Source of the DNA: an alpha proteobacterium BAL199 | GTDB lineage: Bacteria > Pseudomonadota > Alphaproteobacteria > Thalassobaculales > Thalassobaculaceae | Reading direction: 5' to 3' | Assembly (NCBI GenBank): GCA_000171835.1 | Contig: ABHC01000001.1 | Span: forward strand, 434,001-498,000 | Length of the DNA stretch: 64,000 nt | The notes under the pieces: model-generated | Database searches by the model: none | What the model saw: only the letters and a program-made list of their open reading frames with translations | Told to the model about the DNA's origin: nothing | Translations under genes and position numbers: made by a program | Part shown: positions 17,703 through 25,967 of the stretch, in pieces | How the letters are laid out: each line of letters starts with the position of its first letter | Position numbering within the stretch: position 1 is the stretch's first letter

Positions 17703-17717
17703 TCCCGTTTTTCGGGA
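17703..17717 (+). terminator. Short stem-loop after the LysR gene
   Basis: TCCCG-TTTTT-CGGGA lies directly after the stop codon and is followed by a T-rich stretch (attttcctttgttttcc). It is a weak candidate for a Rho-independent terminator separating LysR from the dioxygenase gene. Confidence 0.4.
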
Positions 17718-17803
17718 AAGATTTTCCTTTGTTTTCCTGCTTATCGATGAAAGCTGATTTCGCCACTCTGTCGGTGTGAAAGCGCCGGAAGAGGACCCTT
17801 GCC

Positions 17804-18676
17804 GTGATCCAGATCACTCCCTTGCACCCCTTGTTCGCCTCCGAGGTGACCGGACTCGATCTCGTGACGGGCCCCGATGATGCGACCTTTGCGCAGATTG
17901 AGGACGCCTTCCGCCGGCGCTCCGTCCTGGTGTTCCGCGAACAGGCGATCAGTGACGAGATACAGATCCGATTCAGCCAGCGATTCGGTCCGCTGGAGAC
18001 CACAAAGGTTGGCACCAACGGGGCGGGGAGCCATCTCGTGGTGCTGTCAAATATCGGCCCCGAGGGTCAAATCGTTCCGCCGACATCGCGGCAGATGCTG
18101 AACAACCGCGCCAACCAGTTCTGGCATACCGACAGCTCGTTCAAGCCGAACCCTGCACGGGCATCGATGCTGTCGGCACGGGCGATTCCGTTGACGGGCG
18201 GCGATACCCAGTACTGCTGCATGCGCGCGGTCTATACAGCCCTGCCGGAGCGCCTCAGGGACGCCGTTGAAGGTCGGGTTGCAATCCACGACTACACACA
18301 TTCGCGCAGCAGGATCGATCCGGAACTGGTAACGGTCGAGGAGCGAAAGGCGGTGCCGCCGGTGCGCCAGGCCATGGTCCTGGATCACGGGCCTGAACTC
18401 GGCCGCTCGCTGTATCTCGGCGCCCACGCGGCCAAGGTGGAGGGGATGAGCGACGACGCGGGGCGGTCCCTGATCGATGAGCTGATGGCATTCGCCACCC
18501 GGGATCGGTTCGTCTACACCCACCAGTGGCGGCCCTTCGATCTGATCCTGTGGGACAATCGTGCGGTGCTGCATCGCGCGACGCCGTTCCGAGGCACCAC
18601 TGAGGCGCGGCATATGGTGCGCACGACGATCGCCGGAGGTGGCCCGACGGTAGCCGACGCGCGCGCCGTTGCATGA
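17804..18676 (+). CDS. TauD/TfdA family Fe(II)/2-oxoglutarate-dependent dioxygenase
   Basis: The product has 290 residues and starts with GTG at 17804. The iron triad is visible: QFWHTDSSF gives His108 and Asp110, and the distal histidine is His257 in DNRAVLHRATPF. The 2-oxoglutarate arginine is probably Arg269 in TEARHMVRT. Relatives hydroxylate taurine, 2,4-D or other sulfonates, ethers and acids, using 2-oxoglutarate and oxygen in the cytoplasm. It is followed 13 bp later by a GMC oxidoreductase, which could oxidise the alcohol it forms. The exact substrate cannot be inferred. Confidence 0.9.
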   Translation: MIQITPLHPLFASEVTGLDLVTGPDDATFAQIEDAFRRRSVLVFREQAISDEIQIRFSQRFGPLETTKVGTNGAGSHLVVLSNIGPEGQIVPPTSRQMLNNRANQFWHTDSSFKPNPARASMLSARAIPLTGGDTQYCCMRAVYTALPERLRDAVEGRVAIHDYTHSRSRIDPELVTVEERKAVPPVRQAMVLDHGPELGRSLYLGAHAAKVEGMSDDAGRSLIDELMAFATRDRFVYTHQWRPFDLILWDNRAVLHRATPFRGTTEARHMVRTTIAGGGPTVADARAVA

Positions 18677-18689
18677 GGAGGGTACCCCG

Positions 18690-20297
18690 TTGACGTCAAG
18701 CGGGCCGGATGCCTGGGACTACATCATCGTCGGAGCCGGTTCCGCCGGCTGTGTCCTTGCGAACCGGCTGTCGGCCGATCCGGGAAACAGGGTACTGGTG
18801 CTGGAAGCCGGCGGGTCCGACGCGCATCCTTACGTCCGCGCACCGGTCGGTTTCCTGAAGACGTTCCAGGATCCGCGCTTCAACTGGTGCTACACGACCG
18901 AGCCGGGTGCCGGGGTCGACAATCGTGCGATCTTCTTTCCGCGCGGCAAGGTCCTGGGCGGTTCCAGTTCGATCAATGGGCACCTGTACGTTCGGGGTCA
19001 GGCGCGCGATTTCGACACTTGGGCGCAACTCGGCAACCGCGGTTGGTCGTACGACGACGTGCTGCCGTATTTCCGGCGCGCCGAGGACCGTTCGAGCGGG
19101 TCGGATGCGTATCATGGCACCGGCGGTCCGCAGCACGTCTCCGATATCCAGGAGCGGCATCCGATCTGCGAGGCGTTCATCGCCGGTGCGGCGGCGGCCG
19201 GGGTGCCCCGCAACGCCGACTACAACGGCGCGGTCCAGGAAGGTGTCGGCTACTACCAGCGCACGATCCGCGGCGGCCGGCGGCACAGTGCCGCGACCGG
19301 GTTCCTGCATCCGGTGCGCAACCGCAGGAACCTCCGGGTCGAGAGTCACGCCCAGGTGCTGCGGGTCGAGGTGGACGGCACGCGCGCGACGGGGGTGACC
19401 TGGCGCCAGCACGGCAAGGTTTATCGCTCGGTTGCCGGTGCCGAAGTGATTCTGTCCGCAGGCGCGATCAATACACCGCATCTGCTCCAGGTCTCCGGCA
19501 TCGGATCGGGCGAACGCTTGCGTAGGCTCGGAATACCCGTGGTTCACGATCTTCCCGGGGTGGGCGAGGGGCTGCAGGACCACTACGCGATTCGGGTGGT
19601 CCACCGGGTCACCAAACCGATCACCCTGAACGAACGCGCGCGCGGGCCGCGGTTGTGGTGGGAGATAGCCCGCTGGCTTGCCACCGGCGGTGGGTTGCTG
19701 GCGTTCAGCCCGGCGCATGTCGGCGCGTTCGTGCGGTCGCATCCGGAACTGGAACTGCCAGATCTGCAGTTCGTCTTCACGCCGGCCAGCTATTCCGACG
19801 GCGTGGTCGGCCAACTGCAGCGGGAGCCGGGCATGACAATCGGTGTGTGGCAGATGCGGCCAGACAGCCGCGGTTACGTCCGCGCCCGGTCGGCCGATCC
19901 CGATGCTGCGCCAGCGATCCAGCCGAACTATCTGTCGGCCGAGAGCGATCGGGAGGCGGTGGTCGATGGCCTGCGGTGGGCGCGGCGCCTGCTCGCCAGT
20001 TCCGCCTTGGAACCATACCGCGGGCCAGAGACCTTGCCGGGGCCGCACGTGCAGTCGAATAGTGAACTGCTGGGATATGCCCGCGCCAAAGGAGCAACGG
20101 TCTACCACGCCATTGGCACTTGCCGGATGGGCTCCGACCCAGGGGCGGTCGTCTCACCGGATCTGCGACTGAACGGCTTGTCCGGCATACGGGTGGTCGA
20201 TGCGTCAGTGATGCCGACCATGGTTTCGGCCAACACCAATGCGGCCACATTGATGATCGCCGAGAAGGCTGCGGACCTGATCCTGGCGGCCGGATGA
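18690..20297 (+). CDS. GMC family FAD-dependent oxidoreductase (choline/alcohol dehydrogenase type)
   Basis: The product has 535 residues. The preferred start is TTG at 18690, eight bases after a strong GAGGAGG. A TTG at 18669 is in frame but overlaps the dioxygenase end. The N-terminal dinucleotide-binding motif is IIVGAGSAGCVLANRL. The GMC signatures GKVLGGSSSINGHLYVRG and LSAGAINTPHLLQVSGIG are both present. The catalytic histidine lies in YHAIGTCRMG, and the C-terminal NTNAATLMIAEKAADLI is typical. It oxidises a primary alcohol to an aldehyde. Its place behind a hydroxylating dioxygenase suggests the two act in sequence. Confidence 0.92.
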   Translation: MTSSGPDAWDYIIVGAGSAGCVLANRLSADPGNRVLVLEAGGSDAHPYVRAPVGFLKTFQDPRFNWCYTTEPGAGVDNRAIFFPRGKVLGGSSSINGHLYVRGQARDFDTWAQLGNRGWSYDDVLPYFRRAEDRSSGSDAYHGTGGPQHVSDIQERHPICEAFIAGAAAAGVPRNADYNGAVQEGVGYYQRTIRGGRRHSAATGFLHPVRNRRNLRVESHAQVLRVEVDGTRATGVTWRQHGKVYRSVAGAEVILSAGAINTPHLLQVSGIGSGERLRRLGIPVVHDLPGVGEGLQDHYAIRVVHRVTKPITLNERARGPRLWWEIARWLATGGGLLAFSPAHVGAFVRSHPELELPDLQFVFTPASYSDGVVGQLQREPGMTIGVWQMRPDSRGYVRARSADPDAAPAIQPNYLSAESDREAVVDGLRWARRLLASSALEPYRGPETLPGPHVQSNSELLGYARAKGATVYHAIGTCRMGSDPGAVVSPDLRLNGLSGIRVVDASVMPTMVSANTNAATLMIAEKAADLILAAG

Positions 20298-20315
20298 TCG
20301 GCCCGACCGCCAGGA
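20281..20315. terminator. Bidirectional stem-loop after the GMC gene
   Basis: TCCTGGCGG at 20281-20289 pairs perfectly with CCGCCAGGA at 20307-20315, and an inner GGCCG/CGGCC pairs within the loop. It spans the GMC stop codon and lies between convergent genes. Confidence 0.55.
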
Positions 20316-20325
20316 CCACAAGTGC

Positions 20326-20538
20326 CTACAGCACCAGACTGGCCAGGAAGCTGCCGCCGAAGAACAGCAGCCCGATGATTGCCAGACAGTAGAAGTTGGT
20401 GGCGATCACGTTGTCGTCCGACGGGTTGATGTTGGGGCGGGCGACGGAGGCGGTCCTCCGGCGCAAGCCGACCACGATCATCATGATGGCGGCGCCGATG
20501 GCAGCGAGAGCGAGAATGGATTCGATACCCACAAGCAT
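20326..20538 (-). CDS. Small two-helix membrane protein of unknown function
   Basis: The product has 70 residues. The start at 20538 is chosen because GGAGGAA lies at the right distance upstream; an ATG 15 bp earlier lacks a ribosome binding site. Two hydrophobic segments (about residues 5-25 and 48-68) flank a basic and polar loop, LRRRTASVARPNINPSDDN. I do not recognise the family. It is the last of a minus-strand run of small membrane proteins (20326-21198), 61 bp after the previous gene. Its function is unknown. The regular spacing and good ribosome binding site argue that it is expressed. Confidence 0.6.
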   Translation of the reverse strand: MLVGIESILALAAIGAAIMMIVVGLRRRTASVARPNINPSDDNVIATNFYCLAIIGLLFFGGSFLASLVL

Positions 20539-20599
20539 GACTGCTTCCTCCATGGGTGTGCGGCCGTTGGGCCGAATGGATCGTTGAAACGAAGGTTGG

Positions 20600-20878
20600 C
20601 TATTCCCCGAAGCCTTGGCGCTCCAACTGCCAGACCCGACGGCCGAGAGCGACAGCGGGAGCAAGCGAGACGAGGGCCACCGTTGCCGCCGAACCGGTCG
20701 CCCAGGCATCGGGGAGCCCGAGCAAACCCAGGCCGGTCCCGGTGACGATCGCCGCGACCGTGCCGAGGGTCGACGCGACAAGAACGCCGACGGACACAGC
20801 CGCCAGGGCGGCAGACAGCCAACTGGAGCCGACCTCGGGCAATTGCCCGAGGTCGGAACCGTCGAGTGTCGTACTCAT
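20600..20878 (-). CDS. Small membrane protein of unknown function
   Basis: The product has 92 residues and starts at the ATG at 20878. This ATG overlaps the stop codon of the upstream gene by four bases (ATGA), which indicates translational coupling. It has two long hydrophobic stretches, about residues 22-54 and 62-78, and a charged tail RRVWQLERQGFGE. The short N-terminus STTLDGSDLGQLPEVG is polar. I cannot assign a family. The coupling to the 107-residue membrane protein suggests the two form a complex in the inner membrane. Confidence 0.6.
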   Translation of the reverse strand: MSTTLDGSDLGQLPEVGSSWLSAALAAVSVGVLVASTLGTVAAIVTGTGLGLLGLPDAWATGSAATVALVSLAPAVALGRRVWQLERQGFGE

Positions 20879-21198
20879 ACAAGTGCCCCGGTGCCGGTCG
20901 AGGCCGCGCGCGGACCGAAGGTCCGCCAAGCCACCATTGGCACCAGCACCGTGTAGGCGATGGCGGCAAGCCCGGCGAGAATCTGTGTCGAACCGTTCAT
21001 TTCGAGCACAGCATTGCCGAGAAAGAACGCTCCACCGATCAGCAGGGCGACCAGCGCGACGGATACCAGGGATGTCGAGAAGAACCGGTCCTCTCCGGTC
21101 TCGGTGGATCGAAAGTAGACGGCAGAGCGGGCCAAACCAATAGACCCGGCAGTGATCAGCGCGATGCCGGTGGTGGCATATTCGAGCACTGTTTCCAT
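20875..21198 (-). CDS. Small membrane protein of unknown function
   Basis: The product has 107 residues with start at 21198, preceded by AAGGAAC. Three hydrophobic segments lie at about residues 8-22, 38-56 and 66-87. A charged loop FRSTETGEDRFFST sits after the first. It ends in a small-residue tail GPRAASTGTGALV. I do not recognise the family. It is coupled by ATGA to the next gene and is probably the first gene of a three-gene membrane operon, or the second if the open frame at 21387-21827 is real. Confidence 0.6.
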   Translation of the reverse strand: METVLEYATTGIALITAGSIGLARSAVYFRSTETGEDRFFSTSLVSVALVALLIGGAFFLGNAVLEMNGSTQILAGLAAIAYTVLVPMVAWRTFGPRAASTGTGALV

Positions 21199-21386
21199 GG
21201 GACGACGTTCCTTGAGCGAGGCGGTCCGCCGTGGATTGGCGACACCTTCCATTGGCAACGGACACGGTGTGCACAACGCGAAAGTTCGGACCGCTTGCAC
21301 GGAGCCCGTTGCCGACGCTGTCGGTTGAACGGGACGGCACGAAGGCAATATGCGGTGAAAGGGGCGCGCTTAGGCGCGACCGACCG

Positions 21387-21827
21387 TCAGCCGAACAGCG
21401 GAGGACCGCGGGCCGTGAAGGAGCTGTGGTGGACCGTTCGCGGAACGGCCTGGACGCCATCGATCGGCAGGGAGCCGTTGCGCGCGTCTGGCGTGAGGCT
21501 CCAGGACGGGAAGGTTGTCGTCGTATCGTCTGCGAAAATCGGGACGGGGTGCCCGGCGGGCGACCGATTTTCGCCCAGAGCGGCCGACAGACCCGCACGG
21601 GCTTCCACCGCGGGCGACGACGAACGGTCGGTAACGGCTAAACCGGCGTCGCGCTCATGGCCGGCCATCAGCCGGACAAACACATAGGGATCAACGGGAG
21701 ATGGGGCCCACTGAAGGACGGAGAACGCGGTTACCAGCCAAAGCAACGAGCTCAAGCGCGACAGAATGCCCGCGCTGTTTACCCGGCACTGGAGTGCGCC
21801 CGTCATCGAGGTTCGTCCGATCCTCAT
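21387..21827 (-). CDS. Hypothetical protein with one N-terminal hydrophobic segment
   Basis: The 146-residue open frame has codon third positions rich in G and C, like its neighbours. A hydrophobic stretch near the N-terminus (SSLLWLVTAFSVLQWAP) is followed by a proline-, serine- and threonine-rich region without recognisable motifs. A TATAAT hexamer on the minus strand at 21917-21922 lies about 90 bp before the start and could drive it and the membrane-protein genes downstream. Starts at 21830 (GTG), 21827 or 21806 are all possible. I cannot exclude a chance open frame. Confidence 0.4.
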   Translation of the reverse strand: MRIGRTSMTGALQCRVNSAGILSRLSSLLWLVTAFSVLQWAPSPVDPYVFVRLMAGHERDAGLAVTDRSSSPAVEARAGLSAALGENRSPAGHPVPIFADDTTTTFPSWSLTPDARNGSLPIDGVQAVPRTVHHSSFTARGPPLFG

Positions 21828-21916
21828 CACCGGCCCACTGAACCAAGCATTCAGGGGTCGGCGGGCGGGTCCTCCGTCAAATCGACAGTGAGGAGATCCA
21901 CCCTCTTTCCACGCGC

Positions 21917-21922
21917 ATTATA
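21917..21922 (-). promoter_or_regulatory. Candidate -10 box (TATAAT) for the small membrane protein operon
   Basis: A perfect TATAAT occurs on the minus strand in the gap 21828-22010, an unusual AT-rich spot in this GC-rich DNA. The best -35 match is poor (TTGTAG, 19 bp spacer). Confidence 0.35.
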
Positions 21923-22010
21923 TCGTACGGTCGAAACGCCGCTACAAGAGCCATCGTTTGCGCGTTGGATACGCGGCCGGGCTCGGGCGATCGCATGATC
22001 CAGAACTAGA

Positions 22011-22679
22011 CTATAGCGCGGCGACCCGGCTGCGCGATGACCAGCCGGCCAAGGTCACGTTGACGGCCACCACGACGGTCACACCCACACCATGCGCCAG
22101 GATGTCCAGCAGTGCGGAGTTGTGCGGGTGGACGAGGGTCAGCAGGCTCACCGCGGCGGCGGCAACCGCCAGACCGCCGGCTGCTCCGACCAACCCAGGT
22201 TGCCGTGGCCCGGTCCATCGGATGAGCGCCAATAGCCCGGCCGACAGCGGCAATGCCGTGCCGAGGATGAACAGCAGACACTCCATGGCTTCCGGCGCGA
22301 CGACACCCCAACTGTCCGGCGCAAACAGCGTTCCGATGCAGCCGAATCCAGTGGCTGCCAGCCAAAGCGCCAGTGCCGGCATTGGCACGAGCAGCCACCA
22401 TCTCGAATGGCCGTGCTGGCTCAACTCGAACGCCGCAAGCGCCCCGAGGACCGCGGTCATGGCCGAGGCGAGCGTTGCGGTCCACAGGTAGGGCGTCACC
22501 GGATCGGCAGGCTTCAACGTGACTCGGTGCGCGGTAGCATAGAGGATCGAGACCAGGATCACGACCGCCAGGAACCACAGCACTGTGCGCACGGCCTGCG
22601 CCGGCGGTGAGCGCACCCAACGCAAACCGCTCGCCAATTCGCGTATTCGATGCCGCGGGCGCCACACATTAGACATCAT
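22011..22679 (-). CDS. DUF1109 / NrsF-like integral membrane protein (anti-sigma factor type)
   Basis: The 222-residue protein has about six membrane segments. The patterns TAVLGALAAFELSQHG, LALWLAATGFGCIGTL, EAMECLLFILGTALPL and LVHPHNSALLDILAHGVG match, from memory, the DUF1109 (NrsF) family. NrsF proteins hold an ECF sigma factor of the SigF type at the inner membrane and release it under metal or oxidative stress. No sigma factor gene is visible within the window. It lies immediately upstream of the small membrane-protein genes on the same strand. The family call is moderately sure. The anti-sigma role is inferred from the family. Confidence 0.65.
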   Translation of the reverse strand: MMSNVWRPRHRIRELASGLRWVRSPPAQAVRTVLWFLAVVILVSILYATAHRVTLKPADPVTPYLWTATLASAMTAVLGALAAFELSQHGHSRWWLLVPMPALALWLAATGFGCIGTLFAPDSWGVVAPEAMECLLFILGTALPLSAGLLALIRWTGPRQPGLVGAAGGLAVAAAAVSLLTLVHPHNSALLDILAHGVGVTVVVAVNVTLAGWSSRSRVAAL

Positions 22680-22686
22680 GCATTAT

Positions 22687-22699
22687 GCCGACGGTCGGC
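22687..22699. promoter_or_regulatory. Short palindrome between EamA and DUF1109 genes
   Basis: GCCGAC-G-GTCGGC is a perfect 6-1-6 inverted repeat just upstream of the DUF1109 start and downstream of the EamA stop. It could be an operator, or part of a terminator for the upstream gene. Confidence 0.3.
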
Positions 22700-22726
22700 C
22701 TTTGATGCAAATGTTCGAGAAGTCGG

Positions 22727-23635
22727 TCAGCGCCCCAGAACCAGCATCAGGATCGCGGCCACCACCAGCATGATGCCGAACACCTCGATCCGGCTGGTCT
22801 TCTCTCGGAACACGACGACCGAAAAGAAGAAGGTAAACACCAGTTCGATCTGGCCGAGGGCGCGAACATAGGCGGCGTTCTGCAGGGTGAAGGCGGTAAA
22901 CCAGGCGATTGAGGCCAGCACGCCCGACAGCCCAACCACCAGCGACCAGCGCCAGTGCACGATCACGTCGCGCAAGGTGCCGCGCTCGGTGATCGCCAGA
23001 TAGACGCCCATGCCGATTGTCTGCAGCACCACCGCGACGGTGAGCGAGAATGCCGCCGGCATCCAAGCGCCATGTTCGTACCCAAGGACCAGTGACGCAC
23101 CCCGGAAGAACACCACCGAGGCCCCAAGGAAGGCACCGCAGGTCAGGCCGATCAGGGTCGACTTCTCGGTCAGGCCGCTCAACAGGCGGCCGAGCGTAAT
23201 CTGCGCTTGGCCCGCCGACATCGCCATCACCCCGACCATGGCCACGGCGATGGCGATCGACGGAATCAGCGTCACCGTGTCTCCGAGCAGGACGAACCCC
23301 AGGACCGCGACCTGCAAGACTTCGGTCTTGGAGTAGGTGGTTCCGACCGCGAAGTTGCGGAACGAGAACAGCCAGACCAGTAGAGCGGTGAAGATGATCT
23401 GCGACAGGCCTCCTGCCACGCAGTAGACGAAGAACATCAAGTTGGGCTCAGGCCATGGCAGTCCGGTCACCTCCTTGACGCTGAACAGGTACAGCACGGC
23501 GAACGGAGCGGCGTACAGGAACCGCACATAGGCGGCGCCCAGCGTGGTCAGACGCCCCTTGAGATGCTTCTGCACCGCCGAGCGGATGTTCTGCATGAAC
23601 GCGCCGACAATGGTGATCGGGATCCAGAGTTCCAT
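22727..23635 (-). CDS. DMT superfamily EamA-type transporter
   Basis: The product has 302 residues with start at 23635 (MELWIPITIVGAFMQNIRSA). Ten hydrophobic segments form two EamA repeats: the first covers about residues 1-140, the second about 155-300 and ends in FREKTSRIEVFGIMLVVAAI. DMT transporters of this kind export amino acids, nucleotides or other metabolites across the inner membrane. It is divergent from the class III aminotransferase gene with about 160 bp between the starts. They may share control, so the exported compound could relate to that enzyme, but the substrate cannot be read. Confidence 0.86.
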   Translation of the reverse strand: MELWIPITIVGAFMQNIRSAVQKHLKGRLTTLGAAYVRFLYAAPFAVLYLFSVKEVTGLPWPEPNLMFFVYCVAGGLSQIIFTALLVWLFSFRNFAVGTTYSKTEVLQVAVLGFVLLGDTVTLIPSIAIAVAMVGVMAMSAGQAQITLGRLLSGLTEKSTLIGLTCGAFLGASVVFFRGASLVLGYEHGAWMPAAFSLTVAVVLQTIGMGVYLAITERGTLRDVIVHWRWSLVVGLSGVLASIAWFTAFTLQNAAYVRALGQIELVFTFFFSVVVFREKTSRIEVFGIMLVVAAILMLVLGR

Positions 23636-23796
23636 GACAGTCGCTCGACAGGAGGCTTGATTGGGACGACGCGCGGGGGTCTGCTGGCGTCGGGCGGGGT
23701 TCGTGGCGCCAAGCATGCCGATCGATGGTTGGCGTGACCAGCGGCAAAGGCAGTGGAACCGATCCGCGTGAATCGAGCGATGGAGCCGAGACGAGC

Positions 23797-25095
23797 ATGA
23801 CCGGGTTGACGAAGACCGAGGCCGAACTGGCGCTGATCGAGACCGCGAAGCGGGTTTTGCCTGCGGGCGGATTCGGCAATTTCGCGTCTGACGTCGTGAT
23901 CCGCGAAGGCCGCGCCGGACGGGTGTGGGACGAGAGCGGTAACGAGTATGTCGATTTCCTGCTCGGCTCCGGCCCGATGTTCATCGGCCACGCTCATCCG
24001 GAGGTCACGGCGGCGGTTCTGGCGCAGGTGCCGAAGGGCACGACGTTCTTCGCCAACAACGCCACCGGCATCCGGTTGGCCGAGGCGCTGTGCGAGGCGG
24101 TGCCCTGCGCCGACAAGGTGCGGTTCGTCAGCGCCGGGTCGGAGGCGACGTTCTACGCCATGCGCATCGCCCGGGCGCACCGCGGCCGCGACAAGATCCT
24201 GAAGTTCGAGGGCGGCTTCCACGGCATGAGCGATTACGCGCTGATGAGCATGGCGCCGAAGCGCCCGGCGAATTTCCCCCAGGCGGTTCCGGATTCCGCC
24301 GGAATCCCGGCCAAGGTCCGCGACGAAGTGCTGATCGCACCGTTCAACGACCTGGAGACCGCCGCCAGTCTGATCCGCGAGTACGGCGACGAACTGGGGG
24401 GCGTGATTGTCGAGCCGTTCCAGCGCCTGGTGCCGCCGAAACCGGGGTTCTTGGAAGGATTGCGTGCACTCACAACCGAGCACGGCATCCCGCTGATCTT
24501 TGACGAGGTGGTCACCGGGTTCCGTTTCGCTTATGGCGGCGCCCAGAGCTACTATGGCGTGACACCCGACCTGTGCGCGCTCGGCAAGATCATCGGCGGC
24601 GGCTTCCCGCTGGCCGCTATCGCCGGGCGTGAGGAATTGATGGCGCATTTCGACAAGGACCGGGTGGCCGAGGATGCCTTCGCGCCGCAGATCGGTACGC
24701 TCAGCGGCAACCCGGTGGCCGCCGCCGCGGGCCTGGCCACCCTGGAGGTACTGAAGCGACCGGGGGTGTATGAGCAGGTGTTCGCCACCGGCCGGCAACT
24801 GATGGCCGGGTTGGAGAGCGCGCTCGCCGGTGCCGGCTTTGCCGTGCAGATCGTCGGCGAGCCACCGCTGTTCGACGTGGTGTTCACCGACCAGTCGGTC
24901 CAGGACTACCGAACGACTTTGAACGGCGACGCAACGCTGCTGCGCCGCTTCAATGCATTGCTGCGCGAACGCGGCATCCTGAAGGGCGAGAGCAAGTACT
25001 ACGTCTCGCTCGCCCACGACGCGGCGGATATCCGGCACACGCTTGATGCATTCCAGGACGCGGCGGCAATCCTGAAGTCCGAGCGCCGCCGCTAG
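23797..25095 (+). CDS. Class III PLP-dependent aminotransferase (glutamate-1-semialdehyde aminomutase-like)
   Basis: The product has 432 residues with start at 23797 (MTGLTKTEAELALIE). The fold type I class III motifs are present: GSGPMFIGHAHPEV, FVSAGSEATFYAMRIARAHR, FDEVVTGFR, and the PLP lysine in LCALGKIIGGGFPLAAIAG. The order and spacing are close to HemL. However, the N-terminal motif and the C-terminal HDAADIRHTLDAF belong to the wider group of aspartate aminotransferase family proteins annotated as GSA-like. A true HemL would sit with housekeeping genes, whereas this one is paired with a divergent exporter. It is more likely catabolic, with the amino donor unknown. Confidence 0.85.
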   Translation: MTGLTKTEAELALIETAKRVLPAGGFGNFASDVVIREGRAGRVWDESGNEYVDFLLGSGPMFIGHAHPEVTAAVLAQVPKGTTFFANNATGIRLAEALCEAVPCADKVRFVSAGSEATFYAMRIARAHRGRDKILKFEGGFHGMSDYALMSMAPKRPANFPQAVPDSAGIPAKVRDEVLIAPFNDLETAASLIREYGDELGGVIVEPFQRLVPPKPGFLEGLRALTTEHGIPLIFDEVVTGFRFAYGGAQSYYGVTPDLCALGKIIGGGFPLAAIAGREELMAHFDKDRVAEDAFAPQIGTLSGNPVAAAAGLATLEVLKRPGVYEQVFATGRQLMAGLESALAGAGFAVQIVGEPPLFDVVFTDQSVQDYRTTLNGDATLLRRFNALLRERGILKGESKYYVSLAHDAADIRHTLDAFQDAAAILKSERRR

Positions 25096-25177
25096 GCCGC
25101 TGGGTTGGCCGTCTGCGCCAAGACTGCACGGTGCTGGGGCGCAATCGATGGCGCCGACGGTATTCAGGCAACGTGAA

Positions 25178-25771
25178 TTACGTGCGCCCACTCTTCGTGT
25201 AGGTGATCTTCTTCGCCACTTCGTCGGGTCCGAAGACGATGGTCAGAGATTGTCTCTCAATGACGATCGTGGCCGGTCTTGTGTCGACGAACGAGTAGCT
25301 GTAGCCGATCGCCCGGTCGGCCTTGTCGTCGACCAACGGATACACGCTCTGCCCGGTTGGTTCGCCGAGTTTCTGGATCACATCGGCGCGGGTCGTGACC
25401 CCTTCCTTGAATGACAACACCGCTGCTTCATCGAAATCTGTGCGATCCGCCAGGAAATTACTGATGTACTGGTAGCCGACGAGCTTGTTGTCGAAGAACG
25501 AGAAACTTTGAGCGCGAGACGATGGCACCCCGGCGACTACACCGGGCGCGGTGAGGCTCGTCGCATAGGAATAGACAATGTGCCGGATCTTCTTTTCATT
25601 TTGAATTGATGTCGTCACGCTACCGGGTCGACCCAGGTTGCTGGTGATTTGTTGCTCAGTGGTGCTGTTTAGAACCAATTCATTGTTCTGAACTCGATCA
25701 AATTTGGTTCCGGCGCATGCGACTACGGTCATAGCGAGTGCAATTGCTACCAGAACTTTATGTATCTGCAT
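25178..25771 (-). CDS. Lipoprotein of unknown function with two repeated SmpA-like halves
   Basis: The product has 197 residues with start at 25771. The signal MQIHKVLVAIALAMTVVACAG has lipobox VVAC, so Cys19 is lipidated. The mature protein has two similar segments, TEQQITSNLGRPGSV and TRADVIQKLGEPTGQ. Each resembles the BamE/SmpA-type turn that follows a short helix. BamE-like folds help outer-membrane assembly, but this is a distant relative at best. Base composition is less GC-rich than the neighbours, especially in the promoter. A Fur-box-like palindrome lies just upstream. The role is unknown. Confidence 0.65.
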   Translation of the reverse strand: MQIHKVLVAIALAMTVVACAGTKFDRVQNNELVLNSTTEQQITSNLGRPGSVTTSIQNEKKIRHIVYSYATSLTAPGVVAGVPSSRAQSFSFFDNKLVGYQYISNFLADRTDFDEAAVLSFKEGVTTRADVIQKLGEPTGQSVYPLVDDKADRAIGYSYSFVDTRPATIVIERQSLTIVFGPDEVAKKITYTKSGRT

Positions 25772-25794
25772 CGTCCGTAGGCCCCTGATATGAT

Positions 25795-25813
25795 TAAGAT
25801 GAATATCATTATT
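25795..25813 (-). promoter_or_regulatory. Fur-box-like sequence upstream of the lipoprotein gene
   Basis: On the minus strand, AATAATGATATTCATCTTA matches the classical 19-bp Fur consensus at 14 positions by eye. It overlaps the inverted repeat TGATAT-N11-ATATCA (25786-25808). The match is to the enterobacterial consensus, so alphaproteobacterial use is uncertain. Confidence 0.35.
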
Positions 25814-25967
25814 CAAGTTTCTACTATGGCGCGCTAGTCGGTAATGCGCCCTGGTGGGCCAGAGGTGGAATTTGAATGGGCGATGGAATCGAGCGTTCGA
25901 TGCCGGTCCCAGGCCAGTTCGATAGACGATAGGTCCTCTGTGCCGAGCCCAGGCTCGTCGATCAAAG

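Noticed and set aside
23548-25191. 547-residue minus-strand frame opposite the aminotransferase gene
   Set aside because: Antisense to a complete class III aminotransferase with its PLP lysine; composition is non-protein-like.
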